A DNA stretch of 8,135 nt from an uncultured Hippea sp. Its GTDB lineage: Bacteria > Campylobacterota_A > Desulfurellia > JAADFJ01. The stretch is from positions 1 to 8,135 of the forward strand of contig CAJVZA010000070.1 of the NCBI GenBank assembly GCA_913009315.1. The letters run 5' to 3'. Under the pieces are notes generated by a model, which searched no databases, was not told the origin of the DNA, and saw nothing but the letters and a program-made list of their open reading frames with translations. The stretch's first letter is position 1. Each line of letters starts with the position of its first letter. Below are positions 5,082 to 8,135 of this stretch, one piece after another. Position numbers and translations under genes: made by a program.

Positions 5082-5125
5082 ATATTAAAATTACACCGAA
5101 AATCATCAAATCCATATGCAATAAG
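4911..5125 (+). repeat. cas6-tail/SWIM-head direct repeat, copy 1
   Basis: This segment matches 7921-8135 without gaps at a constant offset of 3010 bases. By my count about 15 of 215 positions differ (about 93% identity). The match starts sharply at cas6 codon 200 and is still running at the window edge, so the true repeat is longer. Half of the differences fall in the glycine-rich loop (SRGSQG versus SRNSAG). Confidence 0.9.
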
Positions 5126-6715
5126 GTAGTGATATCGAGAGGCAAGAAGATTATCAATACTTATCTTGTTGAAAATATAACAAATTTCAGCGTTGACGAC
5201 AACACAATAAGCGCCTCGATTGACGATATTCTCAACTTTGACGTAAAAATGGATTTATCGGACATGAGCTGCAGCTGCTCATGCAATTACAGCAAAGTCG
5301 GGATATGCAAGCACATAGCGGCACTGCTTTATTTTGCTATGGAGAAGGGAACAAATTTTAAAGGTTCGGAAAAGCAGGATAGTTCTCTCGACGAATTAAA
5401 ATCCGCTATAAACAGTGCGGATAAAGCTCGTCTGGAGCTGTTCATTATCAATGAAACAGCCATAGATGAGGATATCCGAAATAGAGCGCTGAACTTTTTT
5501 ATGGCAAAAAAGCACAAACGTACAGTCGCTGTTTATAAAAAAGAGATGAACAGCCTTTTGAAACACCTCATACGCGACTATTATATACCCGTATCGAAAT
5601 CAGGCGAATTGACAGCCTTCATTAACAACATTGAACTGATGGCAAAGCAAGGCGACATCGAAGAAGCAATCAAAAATTACAGGGCTGTTTTTGAGGTTTT
5701 GGAAAACAAATTGAGAACGCTTGATGATTCTTACGGAATTATTCAGGATGCGATTAGGGATGCGTTGGATAAATATATTGAGTATTCCGACAAATTTTAT
5801 ACAGAGCAAAAGGATAGACGCGGCATAATTGAATATCTGTGGAAACAATTTCTGAAAAATTCCGATATATGCCATTACTACACCGAGGCGATAAAGCAGT
5901 TCTGCGGAAGTGAAGAAGACTGGAAGTGCTACCGTGACATCATTGCAAAAGAAATCTCATCGCGAGACGACAAAGATAGTTTTATGTTCCAAACAATCGT
6001 AGAAGAATATATCGATATACTTATTCAACTGAAAAATGATGATGAATTGAAAAAGGCGTTTGATGAATTCTTAAGTTTAAACGGCTCCATCGCTCATAAA
6101 AAGATCGATTATTTTTGGTCAATCGGCAAATTTGAGGATGCCATCAAGACATTTGAGGACAACATCAACCGCCTGCATTATGAAGATGTCGAACAAATCA
6201 GAACCAAAATATCCGATTATCTCTACAAAAATAACAAAGGGAGACACCTAAACAATCTTATCGCCCTGTTTAAGCTTTCGCCCTCATACGATCTGTATGA
6301 ACAGATTGAAAAAAGCAGCGGAGATTTTTGGGTGAATATCAGGGACAAACTGTATGAGCAAATCAAAAACTCCCCTGAACTCATTGATTCATTTATAAAA
6401 AAAGGGCGAATGAGAGAAGCGTTTGATAAATTAGCGGAGATTGACAAAACCAATCTGTATGACAAATATCTTGAAATTTTGTCGCCGCTATTTCCTGAAG
6501 AGTATTTTGATTACTACAAAAATTCGATAATGAGGGATTACAAAAGTGCTCAGTATCCCGACCGTAATCTATACCGCACAACATTAAGAAAAATCATAAA
6601 TCTCAGTATAATCGTCGGAGCAGAAGATAAATATGCCGAATTTTTGGTGCAGCTTAGAGAAGAAAATAAGCAGCGGCCTTCGTTTTTAGATGAGATGGGG
6701 AAGATTTTAGAATGA
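5078..6715 (+). CDS. SWIM zinc-finger protein coupled to Cas6
   Basis: The product is a 545-residue protein of the SWIM zinc-finger family. The SWIM motif CxCx(n)CxH is visible as C65-S-C67-S-C69 ... C77-K-H79, followed by the usual helix IAALLYFAMEKG. SWIM domains bind nucleic acid or protein partners. The remaining 450 residues are helix-rich and charged, with TPR/HEAT-like helical pairs. The end, AEFLVQLREENKQRPSFLDEM (about 519-539), resembles the closing segment of other long SWIM proteins. No nuclease or ATPase motif is seen. The start is the ATG at 5078, in an ATGA overlap with cas6 and preceded by GGAGAA (5068-5073); a TTG four codons upstream lies on that ribosome site. Coupling to cas6 suggests a role in crRNA processing, complex assembly or regulation, which is inference. 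Confidence 0.88.
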   Translation: MNIKITPKIIKSICNKVVISRGKKIINTYLVENITNFSVDDNTISASIDDILNFDVKMDLSDMSCSCSCNYSKVGICKHIAALLYFAMEKGTNFKGSEKQDSSLDELKSAINSADKARLELFIINETAIDEDIRNRALNFFMAKKHKRTVAVYKKEMNSLLKHLIRDYYIPVSKSGELTAFINNIELMAKQGDIEEAIKNYRAVFEVLENKLRTLDDSYGIIQDAIRDALDKYIEYSDKFYTEQKDRRGIIEYLWKQFLKNSDICHYYTEAIKQFCGSEEDWKCYRDIIAKEISSRDDKDSFMFQTIVEEYIDILIQLKNDDELKKAFDEFLSLNGSIAHKKIDYFWSIGKFEDAIKTFEDNINRLHYEDVEQIRTKISDYLYKNNKGRHLNNLIALFKLSPSYDLYEQIEKSSGDFWVNIRDKLYEQIKNSPELIDSFIKKGRMREAFDKLAEIDKTNLYDKYLEILSPLFPEEYFDYYKNSIMRDYKSAQYPDRNLYRTTLRKIINLSIIVGAEDKYAEFLVQLREENKQRPSFLDEMGKILE

Positions 6716-6748
6716 GCTGAGATATTAGAGCGATTTTGAGGGGGCATT

Positions 6749-6856
6749 ATGATTGAAGCGTTACATGAGATAGGTTCACAGCACTATTTTACTTTAACAG
6801 GAAATCCATTTGTGCATGGAGGTATGAAGAGTTATTTAACATTTTTAAAAAAATGA
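6749..6856 (+). pseudogene. remnant of Cas8-type large subunit, N-terminal piece
   Basis: A strong ribosome site (GAGGGGG, 6738-6744) leads to ATG 6749 and a 35-residue ORF beginning MIEALHEIG. This is how the TM1802/Csh1 (Cas8b) large subunits start, and it is close to the MIEALLDI start at 7663. It continues with FTLTGNPFVHGGMKSYLTFL (14-33), whose GNPFVxxG is the signature found near the start of Cst1-type Cas8 proteins, then stops at TGA (6854-6856). Full Cas8 proteins have 400-700 residues, so this is a fragment or a join of two. The position, 33 nt after the SWIM gene, suggests the operon once continued cas6-SWIM-cas8. Confidence 0.5.
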
Positions 6857-7071
6857 CCGGTTTTAAGCTTTATGGAGCTCAAGAAAGATTGTCCAAAATA
6901 TATTCAGAGGGGAATAATATGTTGTTGAAAGCTCTAAGCGGGGCAGGGAAAATCCGAGCCTTTGTTCTCCCTTTTGTTTTTTTGATGAAGCAGAGAATTT
7001 TAGGAAAAGAGGTCGATATGAATTTGCATGCAAATTTTTTGAAAAATCTACTCAAAAATTACAAAAATTGA
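6853..7071 (+). pseudogene. unrecognised 72-residue ORF, possible cas8 remnant
   Basis: This ORF starts at an ATGA overlapping the stop of the preceding remnant and encodes a basic protein with GAQERLSKIYSEGNNMLLKAL (8-28), a hydrophobic FVLPFVFLM segment and a helix ending NFLKNLLKNYKN. I do not recognise a family. The pattern of helix, LLKAL and a C-terminal Lys/Asn-rich helix could come from the C-terminal helical part of a Cas8 protein left by internal deletion. Only the position next to the MIEAL fragment supports this. It may also be non-coding. Confidence 0.25.
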
Positions 7072-7141
7072 AAAATATATGAAGTTACAAATACAAGCAT
7101 TGTTAGGCGAAAAATAATAAGGCATAACAGGAGGCGAAAGA

Positions 7142-7348
7142 ATGGAACGACGCTTTACACTTGAATATTGGATAGATGAAGGATGGTATGTTGGCAGGCT
7201 AAAAGAAGTGCCGGGGGTATTCAGCCAGGGAGAAACGATTGAGGAATTAGAAGAGAATATAAAGGAAGCCTACCATCTTATTATGGCCGAAGAAGAAATT
7301 TCGCCACCCCATAAGGCTTACCGGAAAGAGTTGGAAATACAGGTGTGA
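7142..7348 (+). CDS. hicB: HicB-family antitoxin (second hic module)
   Basis: This 68-residue protein is a short HicB: RFTLEYWIDEGWYVGRLKE (4-22), VPGVFSQGETIEELEENIKEAYHLIMAEEE (23-52). It is only distantly similar to the copy at 1347-1568: both share a 'GxYVGxxxxxPG' strand and a 'QxETxxELxxNxKE' helix. The ATG has a perfect AGGAGG at 7129-7134. The stop TGA overlaps the GTG start of the toxin gene. It lies between cas8-like remnants, so the module appears to have been inserted into, or retained within, the cas operon. Confidence 0.9.
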   Translation: MERRFTLEYWIDEGWYVGRLKEVPGVFSQGETIEELEENIKEAYHLIMAEEEISPPHKAYRKELEIQV

Positions 7349-7524
7349 AAAGGAAAGAATTTATCCGAGAGTTAATAAAAGCAGGTTGTTATATAAAACG
7401 GCATGGAACAAACCATGACATATATATGAATCCAAGAACCGGTAGAAAAGCTCCTATTCCAAGACATACAGAGGTTAAAGAAAGTCTTTGTGAATTGATA
7501 AGAAAACAGTTAGGATTGAAATAA
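7345..7524 (+). CDS. hicA: HicA-family toxin (second hic module), 59 residues
   Basis: The product is a compact HicA: helix KRKEFIRELIKAG (2-14), then CYIKRHGTNHDIYMNP (15-30) with H24 in the place of the GSH catalytic histidine, the APIPRH strand (36-41) and the helix VKESLCELIRKQLGL. The GTG start (7345-7347) overlaps the hicB stop as GTGA, and no ATG is available until M28. This is the same coupled, weak-start design as the first hicA. It is shorter than the first copy (77 residues) but has all the family's core elements. It is of the 'NHDIY..P.TG...PIPRH' subtype common in other bacteria. Confidence 0.88.
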   Translation: MKRKEFIRELIKAGCYIKRHGTNHDIYMNPRTGRKAPIPRHTEVKESLCELIRKQLGLK

Positions 7525-7662
7525 ACGTGTCTATTTATCGCAAGTTGCTACGTTAGATTTGTTGCCATTTTTAAGTGGGAATAAGGATTTTAATTGATGA
7601 ATTGCGCAGATTTATTGATTGTGGTTGGGATAATATTGAGTGACAAGATTCAAGGGGGAATT

Positions 7663-8091
7663 ATGATTGAGGCATTACTTGATATAAGAGATATCCAACA
7701 GAAAAACGACTTTCTTGATGAATTTGCTGAAAATATTGGAGAGAAAAATAGACATGTATTGAAGATTAATTTTGATATTAATGATAAAGATAATGTCTCC
7801 TATTCCGGCGTTGGATATGAAGAATTTTCTCAACCCAAAAAGCTAAAATATCTTTATAAAGGCGTAAAGGGAAACGAATCCAACTATACTCCCATAGCCA
7901 AGATAACCTATGATATCAAAAGATATTTTGTCAATGGCGACAGAAAAACCGTTATAAAAGGATGGGTCGGAAAATACGAGCTTTCAGGAAGTATGGAGCT
8001 GCTCAAATTTGCGCTTGATGTCGGGCTCGGAAGTCGAAACAGCGCTGGTTTCGGAATGATAGAGATGGCGGCTAATCGGAGAAATCAATGA
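7663..8091 (+). pseudogene. in-frame chimera: Cas8b/Csh1 N-terminus joined to Cas6 C-terminus
   Basis: ATG 7663 follows AAGGGGG (7650-7656) and opens a 142-residue ORF. Residues 1-86 resemble the N-terminus of TM1802/Csh1-type Cas8b: MIEALLDI, VLKINFDI (32-39), YSGVGYEEF (47-55), LKYLYKGVKG (61-70) and YTPIAKIT (75-82), where the family has 'YLY..g...TD.TP.akIT'. From R87 (7921) onward the DNA and protein match Cas6 codon 200 to the end, including GLGSRNSAGFGMIE. The Cas6 part lacks the N-terminal fold and H40, so it cannot be a normal nuclease. A deletion from the middle of cas8b to late cas6, in frame, explains it. An upstream in-frame ATG at 7594 lacks a good site. The ORF is still coupled by ATGA to the next SWIM gene. 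Confidence 0.75.
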
Positions 8092-8135
8092 ATATTAAGA
8101 TCACACCGAAAATCATCAAATCCATATGCAATAAG
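7921..8135 (+). repeat. cas6-tail/SWIM-head direct repeat, copy 2
   Basis: This copy matches 4911-5125 with about 15 mismatches and no gaps, ending only because the window ends. Many differences are synonymous or confined to the glycine-rich loop. It includes the intact GGAGAA ribosome site and the ATGA coupling. Confidence 0.9.
8088..8135 (+). CDS. second SWIM zinc-finger protein (5' end only)
   Basis: The 16 codons before the window edge encode the same residues as the start of the first SWIM protein (MNIKITPKIIKSICNK) with two silent base changes. The ATG overlaps the stop of the Cas8b-Cas6 chimera, and GGAGAA lies upstream as in copy 1. Whether the gene is full length cannot be seen. The zinc-finger motif would begin about 145 bases beyond the window. 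Confidence 0.8.
   Translation, partial: MNIKITPKIIKSICNK

Noticed and set aside
7594-7662. 23-residue N-terminal extension of the chimeric ORF from ATG 7594
   Set aside because: It crosses the AAGGGGG ribosome site, and the Cas8b-like similarity begins precisely at MIEAL (7663).

Overview
The window looks like an accessory (defence and toxin-antitoxin) region from an AT-rich bacterial chromosome. A bacterial origin is supported by strong Shine-Dalgarno sites, sigma70-like promoters, a tRNA-Ser with encoded CCA, and type II toxin-antitoxin (TA) families. The lineage cannot be fixed from sequence alone. Repeats such as the REP-like element near 318-346 and the mix of TA modules with a type I-B-like CRISPR locus would fit an anaerobic environmental bacterium, but that is inference.

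Left part (1-2320): a minus-strand block of two TA pairs, hicB-hicA (1568 to 1117) and a BrnT-family toxin with a small partner protein (874 to 424). The block is bracketed by two imperfect direct repeats of about 285 bp (141-423 and 1631-1918). To the right of the second repeat is a plus-strand ThiS/MoaD-like ubiquitin-fold ORF whose only long start lies inside the repeat. A strong 45-nt hairpin follows it, abutting an inverted copy of part of the repeat.

Middle part (2462-4080): a minus-strand ribbon-helix-helix antitoxin/RelE-type toxin pair behind a clear promoter, then tRNA-Ser(GGA) at 3210-3298, then a plus-strand higB-higA pair. The higB promoter appears to place the transcription start at the ATG itself.

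Right part (4314-8135): a full-length CRISPR endoribonuclease gene, cas6, is translationally coupled through an ATGA overlap to a 545-residue SWIM zinc-finger protein of unknown role. Next come small remnants of a Cas8-type large subunit gene, then a hicB-hicA pair whose 59-residue toxin is easy to miss. After that a chimeric ORF joins the N-terminus of a Cas8b/Csh1-like protein in frame to the last 56 residues of Cas6. It is again coupled by ATGA to the start of a second SWIM gene, which runs off the window. The cas6-tail/SWIM-head unit is therefore present twice, about 93% identical over the 215 bp visible. No CRISPR array and no other cas genes are in the window.

In all there are five TA modules in about 7 kb, next to a rearranged CRISPR locus. 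Two things stand out: the Cas6-SWIM pairing kept in two diverged copies, and toxin genes that use weak starts (TTG, TTG, GTG) locked in 4-nt overlaps with the antitoxin stop codons.
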